Below, in pieces: positions 17,219-25,373 of a stretch of DNA of 64,000 nt (position 1 is the stretch's first letter; the number at the start of each line of letters is the position of its first letter). The stretch spans positions 62,001-126,000 of the forward strand of contig NZ_FNHI01000019.1 of NCBI RefSeq assembly GCF_900103455.1, read 5' to 3'. The notes under the pieces were generated by a model. It ran no database searches. It was not told the DNA's origin and worked only from the letters and a program-made list of their open reading frames with translations. The stretch comes from Streptomyces wuyuanensis. Its GTDB lineage: Bacteria > Actinomycetota > Actinomycetes > Streptomycetales > Streptomycetaceae. The position numbers and the translations under genes are program-made.

Positions 17219-17671
17219 TCAGGGGTCAGGCCGCGCCGCTCCCCCGCTCTCCGGTCGCTGCCGGCCGGTCCCCCTCCGCGACGCGAGGACGACGAGGACG
17301 CCGGCGACGGCGCCCGCGAAATACGGCGACGGCACGAGCAGGACCCCGCCGGTCAGGCACCACGCGGCCAGCCCCCAGCCGATGCCGGCGGGCACGGCCA
17401 CCCCGCGTCCGGCGAGGTGCCACGTCAGGCAGCCGAGCAGGATCAGGGGCACGGCGAAGCTCCCCGGCCCGGCCCAGAAGGTCAGCTGGTTCGCGAGCGA
17501 CTCCCCCGCTCCGTCGCCACCGTCCATGAGCGGTACCGCCGCCCACAGGCCGCGTTCCGCCCAGCCGATGACGGTCTCCCGGTCCATGGCGGCCAGCAGC
17601 AGCAGATGGCCCGTTCCCAGCCCGACCATGATGCCGCTCGCCCACCGCAGCAGTCCCCCGCGCGTACCCAT
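17219..17671 (-). CDS. Small integral membrane protein, DUF6463-like
   Basis: 150 residues from ATG 17671, preceded by GAGGGGGCGAGG. Four hydrophobic segments are visible: WASGIMVGLGTGHLLLLAA, LTFWAGPGSFAVPLILLGCL, VAVPAGIGWGLAAWCLTGGV and YFAGAVAGVLVVLA. The pattern fits DUF6463, a family of unknown function often paired with a divergent TetR regulator, as here. The palindrome in the shared intergenic region probably controls it. The family name is recalled from pattern, not searched. Confidence 0.7.
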   Translation of the reverse strand: MGTRGGLLRWASGIMVGLGTGHLLLLAAMDRETVIGWAERGLWAAVPLMDGGDGAGESLANQLTFWAGPGSFAVPLILLGCLTWHLAGRGVAVPAGIGWGLAAWCLTGGVLLVPSPYFAGAVAGVLVVLASRRGTGRQRPESGGAARPDP

Positions 17672-17710
17672 CGGCCTCGCCCCCTCGCTCTGTACGCAAC
17701 CGTATATTTG

Positions 17711-17732
17711 ATGTGTACGGTACCGTACACAT
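17711..17732. promoter_or_regulatory. Perfect 22-bp palindrome, probable TetR operator
   Basis: ATGTGTACGGT and its exact complement form an uninterrupted 22-bp palindrome in the divergent region between the DUF6463-like gene and the TetR gene, which lies 37 bp from the TTG. Its size and position are typical of a TetR operator that controls both genes. Confidence 0.75.
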
Positions 17733-17768
17733 CTCTCGACACCCTCATCACCGAGAACAGGCGGACAG

Positions 17769-18326
17769 TTGGCTCCCAACGCCCGGACTCCCCGAAGCCG
17801 CTGGGTCGAAGCAGGACTCGAAGCCCTCGCCGAGGGCGGGCCGGACGCCGTCCGGGTCGAGGCCCTGGCCGCTGAACTCGGTGTGACGAAGGGCGGCTTC
17901 TACGGGTACTTCGACGGCCGCCCCGCGTTGCTCGACGAGATGCTCGACGAGTGGGAGCTTCGCTGCACCAGGAGCATCCTCGATCAGGTCGAGTCGGAGG
18001 GCGGGGACCCCGCGGAGCGGGTCCGGCGCGCCGGCGAGCTGACCTTCTCGGACGATCTGCACCGTGTCGACCTCGCGGTCCGTGAGTGGGCCCGCCACGA
18101 CCCGTCGGTCGCGACGCGGCTGCGCCGGGTCGACAACGCCCGGATGGAGTTCCTCCGCGCCATGTTCGGCAGCTTCATCGCCGACGCCGACGAGGTCGAG
18201 GCACGCAGCACCCTCACGTTCGCCCTCGCCGTCGGCCGCCACTTCATCGCCGCCGACCACCCGGGTCGCACCACCCGCGAGGCCGTCCGGCTCGCCGGGG
18301 AACTCCTCCTGCGCCGGCGGCTGTGA
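17769..18326 (+). CDS. TetR-family transcriptional regulator
   Basis: 185 residues from a TTG start preceded by AGGCGG. The N-terminal helix-turn-helix is clear (VRVEALAAELGVTKGGFYGYFDGRPALLDEML). The C-terminal domain would bind an unknown ligand. Divergence from a small membrane protein across a perfect palindrome suggests it represses that gene and itself. The last 343 bp lie opposite the readthrough-like end of the neighbouring leftward gene. Confidence 0.88.
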   Translation: MAPNARTPRSRWVEAGLEALAEGGPDAVRVEALAAELGVTKGGFYGYFDGRPALLDEMLDEWELRCTRSILDQVESEGGDPAERVRRAGELTFSDDLHRVDLAVREWARHDPSVATRLRRVDNARMEFLRAMFGSFIADADEVEARSTLTFALAVGRHFIAADHPGRTTREAVRLAGELLLRRRL

Positions 18327-19417
18327 CCGCCCGCGAACCCCGCCTTCGCGCGCTCCGGTTCGAGCAGTGCCCGCGTCCCGCCGGTCGGCACAGCGGTACG
18401 GGCGGTGGTCCGCACCCCGGTGATCGGCGCCCCGGTCCGGTCCCGGAACCGACGGCGCCACGGCCACTGCCGCGGGATCCTCGGCGCCGGACCGCTCGCG
18501 GGCGGCCGCGTGGGATCAGCGCGGTTGCGGCGACGGGCGGGCCGCACGGGTGACGGCTCCCAGAGCAGGCGCGTACCGCTCGCACGCGCGATGGCCCGCA
18601 AATGGCGTCCCGTGTTGCCGACGTACCAGATCGACCGGGTCCGCGTGCGGCCATGGTAGGCGGGAACACCGTCGTCCAGCAGAGCCGTGAGCCTCGGCTG
18701 GTCCAGCGACGCGGCGGAGAACTCGTACAGCTCGGTCAGCCGTGGAGCGATCAGGCCGTAGTCGAGCATGCGGGCGAGGGCGTGTTCGTCGAGGACGGTC
18801 TCCTCGACGGGTGCGGCGACCGGGTACTCGGGCGGGAAGGACCGGCCGAGATCGAGGAACATCCGGACGTTCCGGTGGCGTGGGTCGGCCATCAGCGGCC
18901 CCAGCGACGCCAGCCGGCCGAGCGCGAGACGCGGTTCCGCGAGCATCGCGTGGTTGAACAGGACGCGGAGCAGCGCGACGTTCATCATGAACCACTCCAC
19001 CTTGCGCTCGGCGGCGGCCAGGTCCTCGTGGCCCAGGTAGCCGGCGACGATGCTGGCGTTGTGCGCGCGGTACCAGCGGCGGGGTGACGGTGCGCGGATG
19101 AAGTCCGCCCAGCACTCGACGCTGGGGGCACTGGGCACGCCCGCACCCCAGGCGCACAGCAGATGGGCCTCGGCCTTGCCCCGCAGCAGCCGTTCGTTGA
19201 CGGCGCGCCACCAGGCGCTGCCCGGTGGGTCGGAGGTCTCCGGAGCCAGTACGCCGCGGGCGAGTGACCAGCGCAGGAAGCTCGGCTCGGCACGGCCGTA
19301 CCGGCGTCGGGGTCCCGTCGCGTGCCGGTAGAACTCCCGCGCCAGCTCATAGCGTCCGGCCGGATCGTCCCGTACCCGCGCGACCTGCTGCTCCGCGCGC
19401 GCGGCCGCGTCAGCCAC
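17984..19417 (-). CDS. Protein of unknown function with an implausible antisense C-terminus
   Basis: The first 290 or so residues look like a genuine soluble protein, rich in Trp and Arg: RRYGRAEPSFLRWSLARGVL, AWWRAVNERLLRGKAEAHLL, RWYRAHNASIVAGYL, FMMNVALLRVLFNHAMLAEPRLALGRL and RHRNVRMFLDLGRSFP. I do not recognise the family. After about 18550 the frame turns into Arg/Ser-rich sequence and runs 343 bp into the TetR gene on the other strand before it stops. That tail is probably readthrough after loss of the original stop by an indel. The true end is likely nearer 18500. No membrane segment is seen. Confidence 0.5.
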   Translation of the reverse strand: MADAAARAEQQVARVRDDPAGRYELAREFYRHATGPRRRYGRAEPSFLRWSLARGVLAPETSDPPGSAWWRAVNERLLRGKAEAHLLCAWGAGVPSAPSVECWADFIRAPSPRRWYRAHNASIVAGYLGHEDLAAAERKVEWFMMNVALLRVLFNHAMLAEPRLALGRLASLGPLMADPRHRNVRMFLDLGRSFPPEYPVAAPVEETVLDEHALARMLDYGLIAPRLTELYEFSAASLDQPRLTALLDDGVPAYHGRTRTRSIWYVGNTGRHLRAIARASGTRLLWEPSPVRPARRRNRADPTRPPASGPAPRIPRQWPWRRRFRDRTGAPITGVRTTARTAVPTGGTRALLEPERAKAGFAGGHSRRRRRSSPASRTASRVVRPGWSAAMKWRPTARANVRVLRASTSSASAMKLPNMARRNSIRALSTRRSRVATDGSWRAHSRTARSTRCRSSEKVSSPARRTRSAGSPPSDST

Positions 19418-19518
19418 GGCTGCTCGCTCGGATCGGCGTCATGCGGGAACCTCGAGGCTTCCAGGGCCGGCGCCCTGCCGGGGTGGCGTCAACTCGGTGT
19501 GGGGTGGCGAACCGGGGA

Positions 19519-22146
19519 TCACCGTATCGCGGCACGGCGGGAACACCTCAGCTTGTGCCGGGCGCCCCGGGATTGGCGCGTCGGCCCGGCGCGCCGGCGT
19601 CCTCGGAGCCGGTGCCTTCGGGGACGGTGAGATCCCCGAACGAGTCGAGGTCCGGGAAGGCGTCGAGGTCGCCGAAGGTGCGCCTCGGCCCCGGGGGGTT
19701 CGAGGGGTTGTTCGGACCAGATCGTCTTGCCGTCGCCGGCGTACCGGGCGCCCCAGCGCTGCGCGAACCGGGCGATCAGGAAGAGACCGCGGCCGCCCTC
19801 GTCGGTGGTCCGGGCGTGGCGCAGATGGGGGGCGGTGCTGCTGCCGTCGGAGACCTCGCAGATGAGCGTGCGGTCACGGATCATCCGCAGCCGGATCGGC
19901 TCGGAGGCGTAGCGGATGGCGTTGGTGACAAGCTCGCTGACCACCAGTTCCGTGGTGAAGCTGAGGTCTTCGAGTCCCCAGGCGGCGAGCTGGCGGACCG
20001 CGCCCGCACGGGCCGGCGCGACGGCCGCGGGGTCCTTGCTGACGTCCCAGGTGGCCACGTGCCGGTCGCCCAGGGCGTGCGTACGGGCGAGGAGCAGCGC
20101 CGCGTCGTCGCCCGGCCGGTGCGCAGAGAGGCGGGCGACGGCGGCGTCGCAGAGTTCCTCCGTCGAGGCCCGGGGCGCGGCCAGGGCGTCGAGCAGCATG
20201 TCGAGCCCCTGGCCGGCGTCGAGGGAGTGGCTCTGGATCAGGCCGTCGGTGTAGAGGGCGAGGACACTCCCCTCCGGGACGTGGATCCGAGTGGATTCGA
20301 ACGGCAGACCTCCGAGGCCGAGAGGCGGACCACTGGGGAGGTCCACCAGCCGGGCCGTGCCGGTGGGCGTGACGAGCGCCGGCGCGGGGTGGCCGGCGCG
20401 TGCGAGGGTGCAGTCGCGGCCGACCGGGTCGTACACGGCGTAGAGGCAGGTCGCACCGGTCACCCCGGACGATTCGTCGCCTTCCTCGGCGATCCTGCCG
20501 ACCATGTCGTCGAGGTGGGCGAGGACCTCGTCGGGGGCGAGGTCGATCCCGGCGAGGGTCTGCACGGCGGCGCGGAGGCGTCCCATGGTGGCGGCGGCGT
20601 GGATGCCGTGGCCGACGACGTCGCCCACGACCAGGGCGACGCGGGCGCCGGAGAGCGGGATGACGTCGAACCAGTCCCCACCCACGCCGGCTTCGGCGTC
20701 AGCGGGCAGGTAGCGGTACGCAGCGTCGACGGCGTTCTGTCCTGGCAGGTCCCGGGGCAGCAGGCTGCGCTGGAGCGTCAGCGCGGCGGAGTGCTCGTGG
20801 GTGTAGCGGCGGGCGTTGTCGATGCAGACCGCGGCGTGTCCGGCCAGTTCCTCCGCGAGGACGAGGTCGTCGGACCGGAAGGGCCCCTTGGGCTGCCAGC
20901 GGCCGAGGGTGGCCACGCCGAGGACGGTGCCGCGGGCACGGACGGGCACGATCATCAGCGAGTGCGTCCCCAGGTCGCGCAGGTAGGCACCGCGGGCCGG
21001 GTTCCCGGCGGCCCAGTGGTCGTCGTCGGGGTCGAGTTCCGCGGCCAGTGTGGGGGTTCCGTCGACGAGCGCGCGCGTCCCGGGGGACGCCGGCGCGTAG
21101 TCGCAGGGCTCGCCCGGTGGGGTGGGCGTCGCGGGCTCCTCGCGGAGGGCGCGGTGTCCCGCGCAGCGGAGGGTGGCGGAGGCGGTGAGGGCGGCTGGGC
21201 CGGCGGGGGGCTCCTCACCGCACAGGACCGAGTCGAGGAGGTCGACGGTGACGTGGTCCGCGAGCCCGGGAACCGCCGCGTCGGCCAGTTCCTGCGCCGT
21301 GCGGAGGACGTCCAGCGTGCCGCCCAGGCGTTTGCGGGCCTCGTTCAGCAGTGTCAGCCGCTGCCGGGCGCGGTGGTTCTCGGTGGTGTCGAGGATGATG
21401 TAGCAGGCGCCCAGCGGTTGTCCTTCGTCGCTCTCCAGGCGGAAGCACGAGGTGGAGTAGGTGACTTGGTCCGGCTCCGACAGGACGTGACCGAAGTACT
21501 CGCGGCCCGTCGAGGGGCGGCCGGTCTCCAGGACCCGGCGTATCTCCGTCTCGGTCTCCTCCACGTCCAGGTCCGGGAGGACGTCGCCCAGGCGCCGCCC
21601 GAGGAAGCGTTCGCGGGCGATGCCGGACAGGTTCTGCATCGCGTCGTTGACCCATACCACCTGCAACTCGGTGTCGAACATCGCCATGCCGACCGGGGCG
21701 GTGCGGGTGATCCCCTCGAGCAGGGAGCGGCCTGCGGTCGACCACCAGGTACGTGCGGTGTCGGCGGCGAGAACCAGCCGCATGGGCCGGTCCCCGGAGT
21801 CCTCGACGGGCAGGACCCTGAGCTCCAGATCGAGCCGCCGGCCGTCCGGACGGCGCACGCTCCACCGGCCCTCCCAGCCGTCCCGGGCTCCCGGCCCGGC
21901 GGCGAGGTCGAGGGTCCCCGCCCGGTGCTCCGGGTCGTCCGCGGCCGTGCCCGCCACCGGCCGGAACACGTCCGAGAGCGGTCTGCCCAGCGCCCACGGG
22001 GCCGGGCATCCGAGAAGTGCGGCGGCCCCCTCGCTCCAGCCGCGTACCAGACCCGCGCCGTCGACCACGACCACGGCGGTCGCCGAGGTCTGGGATGTGT
22101 CCGCTGCCGCGGAGCGAGTTCTGCCGGGAGCGCTCATGCCCGCCAT
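19519..22146 (-). CDS. PAS-GAF-SpoIIE phosphatase-HATPase regulator, C-terminal tail frameshifted
   Basis: About 875 residues. Domains in order are a PAS-like region (20-130), a second PAS (150-270, VGMAMFDTELQVVWVNDAM), GAF (about 300-470), PP2C/SpoIIE phosphatase (about 480-690: GGDWFDVIPL, VGDVVGHGIHAAATM, YTDGLIQSH, PGDDAALL) and an anti-sigma-type ATPase (ELVVSELVTNAIRYA, GRGLFLIARFAQRWG). Such Streptomyces proteins both phosphorylate and dephosphorylate partner-switching regulators in response to signals. The tail after PLEPPG becomes Arg-rich. Shifting frame at the CCCCGGGGGG run (19689-19698) gives an acidic tail, FGDLDAFPDLDSFGDL, that ends at 19548, so an indel there is likely. ATG 22146 is favoured over 22137 by GGGAAGG 12 bases upstream. 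Confidence 0.85.
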   Translation of the reverse strand: MAGMSAPGRTRSAAADTSQTSATAVVVVDGAGLVRGWSEGAAALLGCPAPWALGRPLSDVFRPVAGTAADDPEHRAGTLDLAAGPGARDGWEGRWSVRRPDGRRLDLELRVLPVEDSGDRPMRLVLAADTARTWWSTAGRSLLEGITRTAPVGMAMFDTELQVVWVNDAMQNLSGIARERFLGRRLGDVLPDLDVEETETEIRRVLETGRPSTGREYFGHVLSEPDQVTYSTSCFRLESDEGQPLGACYIILDTTENHRARQRLTLLNEARKRLGGTLDVLRTAQELADAAVPGLADHVTVDLLDSVLCGEEPPAGPAALTASATLRCAGHRALREEPATPTPPGEPCDYAPASPGTRALVDGTPTLAAELDPDDDHWAAGNPARGAYLRDLGTHSLMIVPVRARGTVLGVATLGRWQPKGPFRSDDLVLAEELAGHAAVCIDNARRYTHEHSAALTLQRSLLPRDLPGQNAVDAAYRYLPADAEAGVGGDWFDVIPLSGARVALVVGDVVGHGIHAAATMGRLRAAVQTLAGIDLAPDEVLAHLDDMVGRIAEEGDESSGVTGATCLYAVYDPVGRDCTLARAGHPAPALVTPTGTARLVDLPSGPPLGLGGLPFESTRIHVPEGSVLALYTDGLIQSHSLDAGQGLDMLLDALAAPRASTEELCDAAVARLSAHRPGDDAALLLARTHALGDRHVATWDVSKDPAAVAPARAGAVRQLAAWGLEDLSFTTELVVSELVTNAIRYASEPIRLRMIRDRTLICEVSDGSSTAPHLRHARTTDEGGRGLFLIARFAQRWGARYAGDGKTIWSEQPLEPPGAEAHLRRPRRLPGPRLVRGSHRPRRHRLRGRRRAGPTRQSRGARHKLRCSRRAAIR

Positions 22147-22361
22147 CCGGTGCAGCCGCCTTCCCGGCCTGCGGACGCTCGCGCGACACGGCTGCCGGGC
22201 TGATTCCACCTTACTCGCGGCGGACACTCGGCCCGGTGCCACAAGGCGCCGACCGGCTCCGGAGCCCGGCGCGGTGACGCCCTTCCCCCTCGGCGAGGGG
22301 CGGGCCGACCACTGCCCAGCGGGGGCATATATCCGGACATCCTTGCACCTTTCCAGTTACG

Positions 22362-22379
22362 CGCATATGCTCATATGCG
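22362..22379. promoter_or_regulatory. Perfect inverted repeat upstream of the VOC gene
   Basis: CGCATATG, a 2-nt spacer (CT) and CATATGCG form an 18-bp inverted repeat about 100 bp before the VOC-family gene. It sits in a locally AT-rich stretch within a 336-bp intergenic region that has no other gene. It may be an operator for an unlinked or flanking regulator. Confidence 0.5.
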
Positions 22380-22482
22380 TCTCAGGTCCGTGCCGAGCCG
22401 TCGGCCGACCCCACGCCGAAGCGGCGGTACGGACCCATGAGCGGTCGCGCCGTGCGGCCGTTGCACAGAACAAGGACACGCA

Positions 22483-22956
22483 ATGGATCTCAAACTCGAA
22501 GTCGTCATCCTTCCCGTCTCCGACGTCGACCGGGCCAAGGCCTTCTACGAGACGGCGGGATTCCGCCTCGACCTCGATGCCGCTCCCAGTGACGAGTGGC
22601 GGTCCGTGCACCTCACGCCGCCCGGCTCCGAGTGCTCGATCATGTTCGGCACGGGCCTCACCAACGCCGCGCCCGGCTCCACCCAGGGCCTCTACCTCGT
22701 CGTCTCCGACATCGAAGGGGCCCGCGCGGAGCTCGTCGCCCGCGGCATCGAGGTGAGCGAGGTGTTCCACGACGCCGGGGGGATCCTCTACCACGGCCAC
22801 GAGGCCGGAGACACCACCCATGGCCTGGCAGGCCAGGAGCGGATCGCGGGACCGCACCCCGACCGCGCCAGCTACGGCTCCTACGCCACGTTCAGCGACC
22901 CGGACGGCAACGGCTGGGTGCTGCAGGAGGTCACCCAGCGGGCTCCCGGACGCTGA
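22483..22956 (+). CDS. VOC-superfamily protein (glyoxalase/bleomycin-resistance fold)
   Basis: 157 residues with paired beta-alpha-beta modules: LEVVILPVSDVDRAKAFYET at the start and YATFSDPDGNGWVLQEV at the end. The terminal Glu lies where VOC enzymes place a metal ligand. The substrate cannot be assigned, since the fold covers glyoxalases, dioxygenases and antibiotic-binding proteins. It is cytosolic and stands alone on its strand. Confidence 0.88.
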   Translation: MDLKLEVVILPVSDVDRAKAFYETAGFRLDLDAAPSDEWRSVHLTPPGSECSIMFGTGLTNAAPGSTQGLYLVVSDIEGARAELVARGIEVSEVFHDAGGILYHGHEAGDTTHGLAGQERIAGPHPDRASYGSYATFSDPDGNGWVLQEVTQRAPGR

Positions 22957-23258
22957 TCCCACGCCCCGCCGCCGGCGTGCGCCCGGCCGTCGGAACGCGG
23001 GAGCGGCCGTCTCCCCTCCGGCGCGGTCTACGGCCGCGGGACGCCTCCGGGCCGGGATCCACACCCCGGCCCGGATGTCCTCCTCGCCCGGGCGCACACC
23101 AGCCCGCCCGTACGCCCGGGCGCTCGCGCGCAACGCCATTACGCCGGTACGGCCTTGCACCGGCTACCGCGAACTGCGCCGGGCGCCGTGGCCGGTCGGC
23201 GCCGGCACTCCCGCCTGAGGGGCCGTGCGTGTGCGGCCCCCGTCCGGATACTGCGTGC

Positions 23259-23609
23259 ATGGGATTCGCCGTCTTCCTGATCACGCCCGGGCTGGTCATC
23301 CTGCTGGCCGTCATGGCCTTCGCCGACCGGCTGCTCCTGCGTGCGGGGCGGGCCGGGCTGCTGCCGTGGCGGAACAGCGTCAGGCAGGGGCAGATCTCGG
23401 CGACGGGTTTCGAGCAGCTGCACGCGACGTTCTCGCCGGGCAAGCAGAGCGAGTTGAAGGAGCGGCAGAGTGCGCTCCTCCTGCGGGACGACGAGGAGGA
23501 CGGGGCGCCGCCGAACCGGACCACGATCGATCCGGACGGCGGAACGGCAGTCGTCCGCGTGCCCGCGGACCGGCGGGGCGAGCCGGACGGGTCCCCCGCG
23601 GGGGAATGA
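23259..23609 (+). CDS. Membrane-anchored protein, DUF6191-like
   Basis: 116 residues. One N-terminal membrane helix (FAVFLITPGLVILLAVMAF) is followed by a conserved soluble stretch (ISATGFEQLHATFSPGKQSELKERQSALLLRDDEEDGAPP) and a polar tail. The combination of an anchor, GFEQLHA-FSPGK and LLLRD-EEDGAPP fits a Streptomyces family of unknown function (DUF6191 by memory). It converges with the MarR gene; the two stops are nine bases apart. Confidence 0.7.
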   Translation: MGFAVFLITPGLVILLAVMAFADRLLLRAGRAGLLPWRNSVRQGQISATGFEQLHATFSPGKQSELKERQSALLLRDDEEDGAPPNRTTIDPDGGTAVVRVPADRRGEPDGSPAGE

Positions 23610-23618
23610 GGTCTCCGG

Positions 23619-24071
23619 CTACTCGGCCCACGGCTCGAAGCCGGTTCGGAGGACGGCTTTCAGGGCCTCGCGCATCCGGGCCGCCTCGTCGGTGCCGTAG
23701 CTGCCCTCGAACCGGGCCTGCACGGCCTCCCACAGCGGCAGCGCGGCGTTCATCCGGCTGATTCCTTCCGGGGTGACGGTGACGATCCGTGCGCGGCGGT
23801 CGGCCGCCGACGGCTCCACGGTCACCAGGCCCTCCCGCGCCAGCGGCTTGAGGTTGGACGCGAGGGTGGTGCGATCCATGGCGATCATCTCGGCGAGACT
23901 GCCGATCGTCACCTCTCCGTGCGCAGTCAGCATCTGGAGGATGCTGAACTGGGTCGCGCGCAGTCCGGCCGGGCCCAGCGCCTTGTCGTACGTCGCGCCC
24001 AGGTAGCGGGCCGCCTTGCGCAGCGCCAGGTTGTTGCACAGGTCCCCGCGGTTCGTCGGCGCAGAGCTCAT
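23619..24071 (-). CDS. MarR-family transcriptional regulator
   Basis: 150 residues from ATG 24071 behind GGAGGAG. The winged helix reads LRATQFSILQMLTAHGEVTIGSLAEMIAMDRTTLASNLKPLAREGLV, and the wing is PSAADRRARIVTVTPEG, typical of MarR proteins. It is divergent from an NmrA-type oxidoreductase gene, with 312 bp between the starts and a small palindrome near its own start, so it probably represses that gene in response to a phenolic or oxidised ligand. That role is inferred. Confidence 0.9.
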   Translation of the reverse strand: MSSAPTNRGDLCNNLALRKAARYLGATYDKALGPAGLRATQFSILQMLTAHGEVTIGSLAEMIAMDRTTLASNLKPLAREGLVTVEPSAADRRARIVTVTPEGISRMNAALPLWEAVQARFEGSYGTDEAARMREALKAVLRTGFEPWAE

Positions 24072-24103
24072 GATCTCCTCCAGAACGTACCCGTCCATGA
24101 TAA

Positions 24104-24115
24104 GAGCAGATGCTC
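24104..24115. promoter_or_regulatory. Candidate MarR operator
   Basis: GAGCA-GA-TGCTC is a short inverted repeat 33 bp upstream of the marR start in a locally AT-rich stretch. The rest of the 312-bp divergent region shows nothing clearer. The repeat is short, so the call is tentative. Confidence 0.4.
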
Positions 24116-24383
24116 GTAAACGCGAAGGGTGCCGCCGCCCGGGGGCCGGAGCGTCTCCTCCCCGTCGGGGCGCGGTCGGGCCGGGAGCCCGCCGGGCACT
24201 CCCCGGGTGGCCGTCACGCCCTCCATCGGGAAGCCTCGTCCTGGAGGTCCCCGCGAGACCCGCTCCCCGGTGCGTGGCGACTTCCCGGCCGGAGGCCTGC
24301 GCCGACAGCACGGGCGGCCGGTGGACCACACGACGCGGGCGGCCCGTGGACCGCACCCTTCAGTCACCGAAGGAGACCGACCG

Positions 24384-25289
24384 ATGGTTGCCGGCAACGC
24401 CGTTCTCATCGCCAACGCCGGAGGCGTCGGCCGTACCGTCCTGGAACAACTTCGCGCACAGGACGTCCCCGTGCGCGCCATGGTCCGCCACGACGACGAC
24501 CGTGCGGCCCGGCTCCGTGCGCTCGGAGCGGAGGTCGTCGTCGGCGACCTGACCCGGCCGGAGAGCGTGGCGGCCGCACTGCAGGGGGTCGGGAGGGTGT
24601 ACTTCGCCATGCCCGTGTCGCCCGACCACCTGCTGGCGACCACGGTGGTGGCCAGCGTGGCACGGGAGCACGGGGAGCTGGAGGGCCTCGTCGGCATGTC
24701 CCAGATGACGGTGTCTCAGATGACCGCCACCAGCACCGGTGAGTCGCACCAGCAGCGTCTGCACTGGCTGGCCGAGCAGGTGCTGAACTGGTCGGGCCTG
24801 CCCGTGGTGCACATCCGCCCGACGTCGTTCCTCGACAACCCGCTGTTCACCACGCTTCCCGCCCGGACCATCCGGGAGAACGGCACGATCGTGCTGCCCT
24901 TCGGTGAGGGGCGCACCTCACCGGTCGCGGTGGCCGACGTCGCCCGGGTGGTCGCCACCGTGCTCCGCGACCCCGCCCCGCACATCGGGCGCGTCTACGA
25001 ACTGACCGGACCGCGCACGGTCGACATGTACGAGATGGCGGAGGAGTTCTCCAGGGCGCTCGGCCGTCCGGTGACGTACGTGGACGTCCCCCTGGACCGC
25101 TGGCGTGCCGAGGTGCTCGCCAAGGTGGGACTCCCGCCGCACACCGAACAGCACATCGCCACGATGGCGCGGCTGCACCGGGAGAACCGCTACGACCGCG
25201 CGTCCGACGACGTCGAACGCGTGACGGGCGTCGCCGCCCGGTCGATCGAGGAGTTCGTGGCCGCCCGCAAGGACTTCTACCTCGGCTGA
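24384..25289 (+). CDS. NmrA-family NAD(P)-binding oxidoreductase
   Basis: 301 residues with a Rossmann start (AVLIANAGGVGRTVLEQLRAQ) and the NmrA pattern: VVVGDLTRPESVAAALQGVGRVYFA, then VHIRPTSFLDNPLF and the C-terminal substrate part (YELTGPRTVDMYEMAEEFSRALGRPVTYVDV). The glycine motif is slightly unusual because Asn replaces the first Gly. Family members are redox-sensing dehydrogenase relatives, often regulated by a divergent MarR as here. The ATG at 24384 follows AAGGAGA. Cytosolic. Confidence 0.88.
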   Translation: MVAGNAVLIANAGGVGRTVLEQLRAQDVPVRAMVRHDDDRAARLRALGAEVVVGDLTRPESVAAALQGVGRVYFAMPVSPDHLLATTVVASVAREHGELEGLVGMSQMTVSQMTATSTGESHQQRLHWLAEQVLNWSGLPVVHIRPTSFLDNPLFTTLPARTIRENGTIVLPFGEGRTSPVAVADVARVVATVLRDPAPHIGRVYELTGPRTVDMYEMAEEFSRALGRPVTYVDVPLDRWRAEVLAKVGLPPHTEQHIATMARLHRENRYDRASDDVERVTGVAARSIEEFVAARKDFYLG

Positions 25290-25373
25290 GCCCCGGCGCG
25301 GCCGCCGCCCGCTGCCGCGCCGGGGACGCCACACGAGACGGTTCGGGCCCGCCCGGGCGAGTGGGCGGCGGGG

